The notes under the pieces are model-generated. The model saw nothing but the letters and a program-made list of their open reading frames with translations, was not told where the DNA came from and ran no database searches. The position numbers and the translations under genes are program-made. This document shows positions 32,301 to 44,300 of a DNA stretch of 64,000 nucleotides, in pieces. The DNA comes from Prostheceraeus crozeri (taxonomy: Eukaryota; Platyhelminthes; Polycladida; Euryleptidae), in the NCBI GenBank assembly GCA_907163375.1, contig CAJQUW010006870.1, positions 1-64,000 on the forward strand. The letters are read 5' to 3'. Every line of letters begins with the position of its first letter. Position 1 is the stretch's first letter.

Positions 32301-35300
32301 CTCTTGATCTAAGAAATAAGCCGGCTGAATTGCGTCATCTTACATTTGACATGATAAAATATTCTTGTATTGAGATTATTTACAATTGATTTTCATTAGC
32401 TTATATTTGACTTGGAAAAGGTGTACAGTATCTATGATTTGCATTGAGTGTATGCTGCAGGATGCATGAAACGTTTACTGCAGGATTTCTTTGTATCGAC
32501 ATTCACTTGTGCAAAATTTCTATTGCCATTTAGTATGCTTAGATTTATTTGTTAACTGCAACTGCACATCTGATCAAAATTATCGCCTGCGCATCCTGTC
32601 ATAAATCGTGTATGATTTTATCAACGATGAATTTATACTCTAGATCTGATGCGATATATGTAACTCATCAATTTGAAAATTTGTCACCATTTCCATTTTG
32701 CAACATGTCGATGGCCACAGCTATAGAGAAATATCATGAACGCTGCCGTTATCGAGTGTGTAATATGTTATAGAAAGGGCACCAGTGGGGCCTTATGCTA
32801 GAACAATTCCTAAGATTTTTATCTTAGAATCCTAACTTAGGGATTCGCTAGGTGAAATCCTAGTCGGTATGCTTGAACGTTCCCTAGCAATTCCCTAAGG
32901 TAGGGGACTCTCCCTAAGATCACTTGATTGGCAGATCACCGGACTGCTGCAGCTGTGTTTATTTTCACACCCTGACAACGAATTGTCTCACAAACTGCAG
33001 TCGGCGATTGATTGACGGTGAAAAAAACAATTTGAAAAAATATCAGTTACCGACAAACTGGAACTGCAGTTGTATTCATCTTGTTGTTACGATGAAGACA
33101 ACGTTTCGTTTATCAAAATCGATGCAGTAGTTCCAAAGTAATGTGGAATAATACATTTATCCTCAAAGTGTGCACGTCTTAATTACTCAACTAATGAGTG
33201 AATACCGTGGACTTATCGCCAACACAAAAGTTGTCGAAACATGAAATTGGCGATAGCTCAGCTAATACTGCATCAAATTAAACAAAATAGACTGCATTAT
33301 AATCGTCATCGATGGTGCCACCAGTTGCTAACATAGATATAGAAAATGTTTTACCAGCAGTTAATATTACATGAGTTGACATTGTACTGGTAGATTTCAA
33401 CAGCCAATCAGAATGGAGCGCACAGCAAATATTGTAGATTCAATCTTATCATGCTAATGATGAATATAACAGGACGTATCCGACCCATTATTAGCTTCCA
33501 TCAAAGATCTTTATTTTTACGAACTTTCACGGCAAAAACTGTTAACATTTGGTTGAATTTATCGTTAGTTCAAATGTTAAATTTAATACTCGCATTTGCT
33601 AATGTTCAAGAGTAACCTATGATCAAAGAATATGGTCAAAATATCTATAGATAGAGTGAAAAATAATTAAAAACCATGAATTAAAAAGATAAACTGTGTT
33701 ATTGATATTGGAATACTTTGGCAATACAATTTTATACCTTGAGCTGCAAATAATGCAAATTTAAAGTAATCACTATTGCATGCTTCACTTTTCATAATGC
33801 TATAATTACATGTAAGCTCTTATATTCTCATAAACTCAACACAAAGTCTTCCTCGTGAATTGAGATTAGTCAACTTAATTCAAGATAATGTCGTCAAATA
33901 CAACCTTCCATTTTCCAATGTAGTTTTTGAAAACGACTTGATTCACTAGAGTGACAATGTAAATAATATTTTGTATACGAAAATTACTTGAAATTCAAGG
34001 TCCAACTTAGAAAAAAGGAAATTAAAGAAAGTATCTATTTATTATTTCTCGCTGGCGTTTCTTTCCATCGTTCGCCGATGTTTCCGGGAATTGATCATTC
34101 GGATCATTTTCCTGCATAATGGTCATATTTCTGATCTTCTTTGTTTCTTTCTTCAGCACGATTTCTTCAGGAGTTGGAATTCGTCGAGCTACAATATTAT
34201 ATTAATCGTTGATGGCCTACAATAATTATCTGACAGATAGCAAGTGTCATCGTAATCAAAAACCTTTGCATACAGGGTAAAGCATAAAAAATTGTTAGGA
34301 AATGAACATAGGCACTATATACCTGTTAAATAAAAGTGAATCTAAACCACTATTCAATAGGTTTAACTGATTTAGTTCATACAGAAAATTTGTTGAAGAA
34401 TTGATATATATTTCCTGACTTAGGGGCGGGTCTAAGTTCTCCTAGATTTCTTCAAGATTTTGTAATTTAATTCCTAGGATTTTTTTCCTAACTTTGTTTC
34501 AGCATACCAACACCCCCTAACCCTAACTTAGGTACCCCCAGCAATCCCCTAAGATTTTTTTCCTAAGTGACTTAGGGGTGACGTTCAAGCATACCACTTA
34601 GGATTTTTCCCCTAACTTAGGAAAATCCTAAGTTAGGGGTTGTTCTAGCATACGGCACCAGAAAACTTGCATCGACGGACGTCGCTTCAATCAACGAATT
34701 TCTGATTGAAGGCTACGAAGTGAATAACTTCAATTTTCCTGGAGCGATATGCATGCGGATGCTATCTTCTTATGTCCAGGTCATTCTGTTGAATTACCCT
34801 TTATGGATGATTAATATTCGACCAAAAGATCTACGTTCAGAAAAAAGTTGCACTTGCAGAATATGTGAAATCGCAAAGGTGGACTTGCAAAAAAGGCGTT
34901 TAAGTTTAAGGGGAATCCAGGAAGACCACCTACTCACGCGTCAACTGCAATCATGAATTCTTCAACTGCGATCAAAATTTGCTCACACAGTTCCTCTGTC
35001 TTATACATTGGCTGTATCCATAATGGCAATTCATGTGATTCCATAAAAAATGAAATGAAGAATATTTCTCATCTCTTGGATTCCTCAACATCACTTCATC
35101 ACAGCAAGCAAGGAGGTCCCAAGAGTTTATGCAAAGAGGTCCCAGCAATGAATAAGTCACGCAAGTCGCAACCATCAAAAAAGTTTCTGCTATCAGCCTA
35201 TCATATGTTGAACATTCAACAAGATCTGAATCTTTGTACAAGAAATTGTTTGACATTAGCTGCAGGCATCCGACTTGCTGCGTGTTCCACAGAGATAATT

Positions 35301-38300
35301 GAGCCATTGCTAAGGTCAAATTATATGAAAACAATTATAAACTTGACGATTTCTTCAAACTCCGTAATTCAGCATTTTTTTGCGGCATTGAAAACCAATG
35401 AAAAGGTAAATGAACCAATGGTTTACTGTGATCACCTTAAGCTCTTGTCGATCGACTATATCAAGCTTGTAAGAGGCTTAAGTGATGCTTCAAGGCTCAT
35501 TAGGATTGGCATTGACGGTGTCGGTGGCTTCATCAAAGTATGTCTCTCAGTTTTCGATCCCACTAACGGTCGATCGAAAGATGGAAAAAATTTCATGGAG
35601 TCTGGCGTGAAGAAAGCCTTCATTATTGGAATAGTTCCAGAAGATCCGGAAAGTTATGTGAATATCCTGAATATTTGGAATACTGTTGGTGTAAAAAATC
35701 TTGACATTCCTTTTACCATTGCCTCTGACTTAAAGTTATGCAATATCCTTCTGAATTGATGGCACATGGAAGTCTACATCCATGTACATGGTGCACCATT
35801 GATAAACATCATCTTAAGCAACAAGTCGAGATCAGAACTCTCGGGAATTAAAAACCCAATTCACCATTTGTTGAAACACTTTGTCACTTGAATAACATTG
35901 TCACGGCATGTTTCAGCTGGACCTTCTCTGATAATTATAAGATGGAAATCAGGCAATTCAGGCGGAGTTATCTACACTTAGATAATAATTCAGTGACACC
36001 AAAAGTGCATGCAATATTCTCTCACGACAGAGTTCTTTGAAAAAAGACAACGAGGACTGGCGGCGTTCAGCAAATAGACAAATGAGAGAATCCATTGTAA
36101 TTATCTTTCAATTTGGAGTGACTTTAGAACCAAAGAGACTGATCACCCCAACTATGGAAACCGCTTGATGCGTTCAGTATATCAATATAACAGTCAGCAT
36201 GTCTGAAAATTAATTGTAGCTGCTTCTAGTATATGTAGTGGTTTAAGCTTCCACTTTAAAATGTTGCATATTGCGCATTTACGTCCGAATTAGGGGGAAT
36301 TCAATTTTGTTGCAGAAAAAGGATGTTTTGTTGATGAGATAGACATCATATGGTAATGTGGAAAGGATGCGGGAGCAAGTAGATATACTTGTATGTTTCA
36401 AAAGAAATGTAATTATATATGAGGGTTATATGTATAAGCCCACAGCAAACGTTTCATGCATCCTGCAGCATACACTCAACGCAAATCATAGATGGACATG
36501 TCATTTCAATGAATACCTTCAATCACGTGCTATGCATATAGTTGAACACAAAGCTGCAAATAACAGTTGTGTATTTTGTCTCAAAGGGCAGTTAGTTCAG
36601 AACTTTAAAGTATAGATTCTTAATGGGGAATAAAGATGAAGGTTTTTTAATAGCAATTATATTCTTTCACATAAAATGATAAAATTGGCAATTCATATTA
36701 CTTATAAACGAAAGTGACACGTGAGAGGCTAATCTCATGTCATTACTTGAGAGCATAACTCATCTGAGTTACTATTACTACCTGAATAATGTGATTTTAA
36801 CATTTAGTAAATGGCACGAACTGCACCCTCTTTATTTGAAGTCAATAATACATGCGCAAACTCCGCCATATTGAATAAACTCGATTTGTAGAAAAACTGA
36901 ACATTGAAATTTTTTTCTTTTTGCCAATCTTAGTTGTGTAGGTATCGAGGATCATGAAAATCTAAGTTTCGTCGATGATATATATTTTTTGAGTTTTTTA
37001 GGACCTTCCGACACACCGTGAGCTTTGGTCATCCTCTCAATTTGTGTTATCAAAGGCATCGTATATTGAGACTCGTTAATTAGGGCCTCTAAAGTCTTAA
37101 CCTCTTGAGCCTCGATGACGTGCGGTTCACGTCATGCGGGCATTTATGTAAGTGTTCGACCAGCAGCTGACAACACTGCCCCAAGTACCCATGACGTGCA
37201 CTGCATCACTGTACACTGTATTATCTTCCCATTGTTCACTCAGCGTCTGGGGAGTTGCAGATCATACTGCACGTCATCGGTAGTTGGAGCATTGTGGCAG
37301 ACTTGGCTTCGGGGCTCAAGAGGTTAACTCATTCACTGTCTTAATTTAGGAGTTTTGATTATATCCCTGACTGAAAAGTTTGATGTTGAAACACGCTCTA
37401 CATTTCCCTTTGTTATTTGAAAGGCAGTCAAATTCTCTAAATTTATTGAGAGGCAAAAGGTAACCTCTGACCGAATTGCTTAATTATCTACTGACAAGAT
37501 AAATGAATGACAGACACAAACCTAGGAATTGAAAAGGAAAACACTTCCTGTTTTCATCAACACGGAAGCCGGTTAACAGATCATAAGTGTCTTTCGCCAG
37601 AAAATACTTGGGCAAGAAGTTCGCAGATACCATTAGAGTCGCGGCAATTATTCATTGATAAAAACGATCATAATTAGAGCTCATATGATAATAGGTAAAC
37701 ATTTACACAATTTATACTAATATACAGCTAAGTAATCACGCAGTTCGCATGGTTTCTGGTACAAGTGTTTATTTAGTCTTTACACAATTACAGCTCGATA
37801 AATTGTATCCCAGTTACTTCACGCCTCTGCTGAGAGTAGGTGTGTATTAGCATCATTGACTTCTTGGATCTCCCTGAATAAGTCTTCTCGATGAATACTT
37901 TTGAGCTTCAATAAATGAGAATTTTTTGCTGTAATGTACTAGTCTCTCGTAATTTCCACTCATAAAGGACCATCCGAAAATTTCACGGAATCCTTGACAC
38001 ACACGGCATCGAAGCTTCCGTGACTCAATCTTAACCAAGCAGTATACCTGAAAAATTATAAATATCTATGTGCATGCAGGACCTATATTCCGCGCATACT
38101 GCATGGTTGCATAAATGCACGAAAGAGGCCATCATTTTTTTCATCGCTATAACTGATTAGTAGGAAATGTCCTATGACTTGAAATAAGCACGAAACTATT
38201 TGCCTACAGTTGACGATGCTCTTCTTCCAAAAAAGGACTCAACATTTCGATTCGAAAGGGCGAAAATAGCTTATACATGTATTGGAAACTTAGGCCTATT

Positions 38301-41300
38301 GGAAATATGCGTGTTGAGATCAGAAATCAACTCGGCAGAAGTGCTCAAGACATTGAACGCCCACTACGAAGAAACAAGCACAAAGGAAAGTTTTTACTCG
38401 CCCATAATCCACCTTGTCCTCTCCTCACACTATTACACCTGTTCATCATGAATGCTAGAAAAATTCGTTGACGGCAAATTGTGCCAGATTAAGCCATGAT
38501 GTATAAAATGAAGAAGGAGATCATTTTTATCTCGACCTTCCTAAGATAAAAGAACAGTAAGTTGATTGTAGACCAAATTATACATAAAATCAATCTTTAT
38601 TTACTTACATCTCATTTCAATAAGGAAGAAAATTTCTCAACAAATGATTGGGTCTCTGTCGATTACGTAGGCGATCAATATCCTGGACAAATAATTTCGA
38701 TTAGTGAAAATTGGGCGAAAGTCAGTAGGCTAGCCAGAGCAGGACAATATTTCAGGTACTCCAAGTCTCCCGATATTCACAGGTATCCAAGGGAGGACAT
38801 CGTGAAGAAAATTGCAGAACCAACACTAGTGAACTCCAAAGGATCTTACAAGTAATGCTAATTCTGAAAAAGATTTTCCAAGATTTGAAATAGATACTTG
38901 ACTTAATTAAGTTCAAATGTTTTGCTTTAGAAACATGAGTCATAATAATAAATGAACTTATTTCCTTTAGTCATTGAGCATATCCTCTCATTCAGGTGAA
39001 CAATCTGTAAATTGCAAAACACATACTACTCATAAATGTGATAGTAGCAGCAGAAAAAACCAACTAATTTTCACACATCTTCAAATTCAAAAAAATCATA
39101 CTTCTGCGTGGAAAAAAGTACTTCTGATTACCGTTTCAGATGGATGATGTGAATCGCAAAACACTCGACCTATCAGAATTGGCGTAGTTGCTGCGAGAAA
39201 TTGTCAGGACAGAGTCAAAGATGCCAAAAATTGAATATTCTTCATATAATTTGAGATTCAATAGCCCTTTCCGATCCCTGGTGATTTTCTAAATATTTTT
39301 TACGATTATTTGTATGTATTTGTAGTCGCCTGCGGAAGAAGGGACCGCAAAATTTATTTTGCATTTTCAAGAAAAGTTTAAAAATTCGATTTTTTCAAAA
39401 CGTTTCTCAAATTTTTACTTTTTTTGAGGGCCCACAGAAATTTTAAAAAAATCGAAAAAGTAATGAATTCTACTTGGAACATCTATGGTTGGGTATCAAT
39501 TAAGCATTCCAAGAAGAATTTTCCTTAACTTCGATGCGAGATCGGTGATGTAGGCCGTCAGAGATGTATATGATTTTTCATAAATTCTCTAAAAATAGAA
39601 AAATTCGAATAAGTCAAGGCCACGCAAGTGGCCTTCCCAATGGAATTTTTCCGAAACATTTTGGATTTCATCTAGATAGATCCCAATGATGATAATATAT
39701 GAATTTCAAGAAAATCTGATAACCATCACCACAGGCCATTTGACGCTTTGACGTGGAATGACCCATTCGTATTCTATGCCAAGTTTCGAAAAAATACATA
39801 ATAAAATCTTGTCATTTTCTAAAGTGATTTTCATGCGATTATCGAGCGATCTTTTCATATCAGAGCAATTCCAAGATGAAAAAAAGCCTGATTACTGAAT
39901 GATTTTTCCACAGATGAACTCGTCGGTGCAAAGGACAGCACACACTCGGAGGAGGGGACGAGGGCACACAGCTTAAAACTTCTCTATATGATGTAGAGAC
40001 TACAACGTGTCCTGTGCTGTCCCTCTAGATTTCATTAATTTTGTAATTAAAGTCTGTTAAGATTGGATCCAAAATAACTCGTTCTATAGGATCTTTGTGT
40101 AGAAGGTCACGACGCTTTGGCGAGGCAGAGCCAATAGTCCCTCATCAAAGAAGTTCACAACAATTGCAGGCAAGGTTTCGGAGTCCTCGAACTTTGAAAG
40201 GACTCCAGTTCCTACTTCGGGCTTGATAGGACTCCAGCCAAAAGATAGAAATCCAAGACTCTGACTCAGTTGTAAAGAATTGTGACATGGCTCACCGTGG
40301 ACAATTGGTAGCAAGCTCATTGCACGTCAATTTTTGCAGTTTGCAAATTCTATAAATGCCTGGCATAATGCAAATGTCGTAGACGAATGCAAGACCGTAG
40401 AAGAAAATTGTCAAAATTGTTGTTTACAGAATTGTCCGGAATATGCGATAATTCAACTGAAATGTAGTGATTTGAATCAACTACGAACAAGGGAAAATAA
40501 AAGCATGTAGCAGGCTGCAATTTAGGCAATGGAAATGGAATTACTCGATCTATTGGAATTAGGATGTGAATTGTAAGTCGCATCTGAGAAATGTTGGAGA
40601 ATTTCATAATATCCCGTAACAAATATTGTCATGTAAAATAAATCCGCAACAAGTCTTGCATCATTTACAAAACAGCAGCACCTGTCGCGCCTTAATGGTA
40701 ATTGCACATTACTGTGATTCGCCTGTAAGCCCTATGCGACATTCTACACTCTCACTCACTCTCACTCCTCGTTTAACGTCCTTGAATTCCGTGACGAAGT
40801 TGGACGGTTGATGGCTCGTCTCCACTTGCTTCGGTCTGCTGCAAGATTTTCATTTATTTGGAGCTTCTTCAGATCTTCCGAGATGCAGCTCCTCCACGAC
40901 TTTTTCGGTCTTCCTACTGGTCAGCGACCGCTCACTTCCATTTCTTCAACCTCTCTCACAATGTCCTCCGACCTCTTCACATGCCCAAACCAGCGAAGTC
41001 TGCTTCTCCGGATGAGCACTTCCAAGTCCTTCAGACCACACCTTTTCACTACTTCTTTATTTGGGATCCTGTCTCTCCATCTTACACCAGCCATAAAGCG
41101 AAGCATCGTCAAGTCACACGTTGTCATGGCATCAGTGTTGCCACAGCGGCGACGGTCTAGGTGTGCCGATTCCTAGACCTATGTATGAATAGATAAAGCA
41201 ATTTCGGGGATCGATTTACAGTCACACGCACGTACATCACGCAATTTAGCCTATGTAAATAATGATGCATACTAAATTGAGTAACCTGATTTTTCTTTTG

Positions 41301-44300
41301 TTTCCCATGCCCTCCCATCATAGGTACCTTATCATCATCAATTCAGTAATGGATTCCAAACCAGTGAGTTTAATGCGCATCACATATGCTTCAATTCCAA
41401 CTCTACCCATTCACTGATCAAGTAATTCAATTTGAAAAAAATTGCACAAAACAGATGCTGAGTTACGTAGGCCTACTGATGGGACCATTAATAAGAGAGG
41501 CTAGACAACATTAAGAAGTATTGATTTTAGAAGTAATTTCTGAGAGATTGAAAATCTAATGGTTAAATCGTTAAATCATGACGAGGTGTGAAGCGAGTAT
41601 CTGAGATTGAAACGTTCCAATACTGTAGGAACATCATGCAAGTTGACACGGACAAGAAGCTGAAAATCCGCATCTGCGTTTGCTACCTGTAGGATAATTA
41701 AGCTTGCGCCGAATGATCAAAAAATAGGACCGGCGGAATTCTCAAATTCCAAGAATTCCGCCACCACCTCCAGACTTCCGCCGATTCCGCCAATTCCGCC
41801 GCTGTGGCAACACTGCATGGCATGCATCAATTTGCTTGTGAGAGGCCATGTCTCCGAACCGTACATCAGGACAGATCTCAAGCAAGATTGACTGCCCTCT
41901 GCAGTGCAACGGTATTGATACAGAGGCTGTATATTAATGTATTCAAATAACAAAAATTATTGAAATCAATGAGAAGATGAAAACAAACAAAAATAACTTT
42001 GAGTTATAAACAAAAAAATTCAATTACATGTTTTTACATGTACTTATGCATATTGTCATTAGAATGAAAGAGATGATGACATTAAGAATTATAGTGGATG
42101 ATGGACCTTAATTGCACAATGAGTTTGATACAACATTAGCTGCAGTCTTCAGCCGACAGGGTCGAGAATATTCGCGGCAAATTGGACTGTAGATAGCAGG
42201 GATGCGGAGTCCTATCATTTTGATGGGACTCCGACTCCGACTCCGGGAGTTGATAGAACTCCGACTCCGGGTGGAAAGTTATTAGCCTATTTTTTTAAAA
42301 AAAACTGGTAACCTACATTATAGGCTTACCTGAACCTATTAGTGATCATTGCTGTATCAATTATCAATCATTTTCGATGAAAGTTTATCAAATGTCGCTT
42401 TAAGTTGGATGCATACGACTCAGCTCCTCCCATCTTGTTGATGTATGCTTCACACGTTTTTCTCCCGTTTCTACCAGGCAGGGAAATCCACGTCCTTCTT
42501 CGAAAAATATGAGTGCACTTTCGATTTCAATATTCGCTTTGGAGGAGAGATCACGCACACGATTAACGTGAGGGTAAGAGGTAATGTTCTCAAACAAACT
42601 AGTATTTCATTTTTGTCTCTGATGTAACCTTTGGTGCGTAGGTGTGATCGAGGCTAGGAAGGCTTGTCTTCTCTACTAAATCACCGAGTGAAAAGACAAT
42701 CCTTATTCACTATCACGGTTCATTCCCTCCTCAACTATTACAAGCTGTGCATTCAGAAGTATCTCTTTACTTTTGGTTGACGGAGAAAGTTGACATCAAG
42801 ACAATGACAACTATGAACGCGGATAAAAAAGATTTGTTTGCATTATGTTTCGGGTCTAGTTATAGGCCGGAGTCCGGAGTCCTCCGCCTCCAGCAAAAAT
42901 GATAGGACTCCGGGACTCCGACTCAGCATCCCTGGTAGAGTCCCAAAAATCAAATTCTTTAGGGCGGAATTTTTCCTTGTCAGCGGTAGAAAAAGCTCGA
43001 GGTTTCAGCTCACAACTTGTCCAAATCTGAGAAAATAAAAAAATCAAATTTAGAAATTATATTTTTTCAAATTTATTTAGATATGTGTTTTACCTTTTTC
43101 AAGCTAACATGATTTGACCGACATAATTGAAGATGAATTAACAATTTTGTTTAACGCAAAGAGTTGATCTGATTTAACGACTAACTTAGCCGGAGTACTG
43201 TCAAGCCCTGGAGACTCAGTCTTATGCACATTAAAGACATTAAAAATATTGGCATCTATTCAGGTCTCCTCCAATTTTCAAGAAAGGATGCAGCTCAATG
43301 TTTCTATGGAATGTTATTACAAGTTTTACAGTTCATCTAATTGGATTTTCTTTCACATGCACCATAATCATGCGACTGTTGATTTACATAAATACTTTTG
43401 ACTCACTGAGCCTTGAGTGACCGCTCACCACCTGCTGAAGATTTCTGTACATTTCGTCTCTTGAAAATAGCGACTGAAGTTACGACTGCACAAACGAATG
43501 CTATTCCAAGGAGGACGCATCCCATGATTGTCCAGGGAAGTTCTGGGGAAAGCAAAAATACGATAAAAGGTGTCGGAGGTTGTTGAAAAGCTGTTGCAAT
43601 AAGAAAGGAATTTATCATATGCTTCCTGAAAGTTAGTTATAATCAGCAATTGTTCAGTGATAATTAAATTTTCAAATGATGTGATTTTGTATTTGGTAGT
43701 TTTAAGTAGCTCATCTCCCACAGGTATTCAAATGAGTCTAGAATTGAATGAAGTCAAGCAACTGCCACAAATGTTACTCGTACAAAATGATGCTTTTTGA
43801 AAGTATTAGTGTTAATTGGATGAAATCGTCAAGAGTTTGGGGCGATGTGTAAGGATTATGCCATTTATCACGACTTTCGAGCAAAATCTCAGCAAGAAGC
43901 TGATGGACTAGGTGCTGACTGATGAGGACCTTTTATTTATACAGGAGATCGGTTCATCGCTTTCTTTGTTTCATCCTGAGAACGCAGCAAAAAGGTAGAT
44001 ATTGATCATCCAACTGTGTTTTACTGACTGAACTGGGTTGATGAACTGCTATGATGCGTAAACTAGCAACTTTGCAGCAAATGCTGAACTTCTGTAAATA
44101 TAGTACTATAACATACAATGGTTGTCTATAACGTTTCAATTGTTGTGTGCATGTAAACCAGGGATGCGGAGTCAGAATGCGGGAAACCTAATATTTTGAA
44201 AACGATATGACACCAGACACCGGCTGAGATCATTTCGATAAACTCATCAACCATTTTGATTTAAAATGGCAAACAGCGCTTCTCATTCTGTGCTAAATTG

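Larger units (their letters stand above)
30846..39764 (+). mobile_element. DNA transposon with about 220-bp terminal inverted repeats, superfamily unassigned
   Basis: Ends are gggtcattccacgt at 30846 and its reverse complement at 39764. The inverted repeats run 30846-31070 and 39548-39764 and look about 85% identical by eye. Inside are remnants of a plus-strand transposase-like gene (34953-35900 and a C-terminal type domain at 38562-38855) and an inverted internal duplication (31075-31241 plus 32426-32480 against 36400-36660). Later insertions are a Tc1/mariner element, a foldback element and a piggyBac-like MITE. No clear target duplication is seen. The whole sits in one receptor intron. The coding part is decayed, so it is not autonomous. 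Confidence 0.75.

Noticed and set aside
34022-34198. A splice-acceptor-preceded open segment (RRIPTPEEIVLKKETKK...) considered as another receptor tail exon
   Set aside because: It lies inside the foldback element, ends in a stop without a tyrosine motif, and would block the phase-consistent chain of tail exons.
37853-38050. Minus-strand segment after a 'tttataatttttcag' acceptor encoding a cysteine-containing C-terminus (LRCRVCQGFREIFG)
   Set aside because: It sits within the 8.9-kb transposon and its phase and stop do not fit the receptor; it may be transposon coding.
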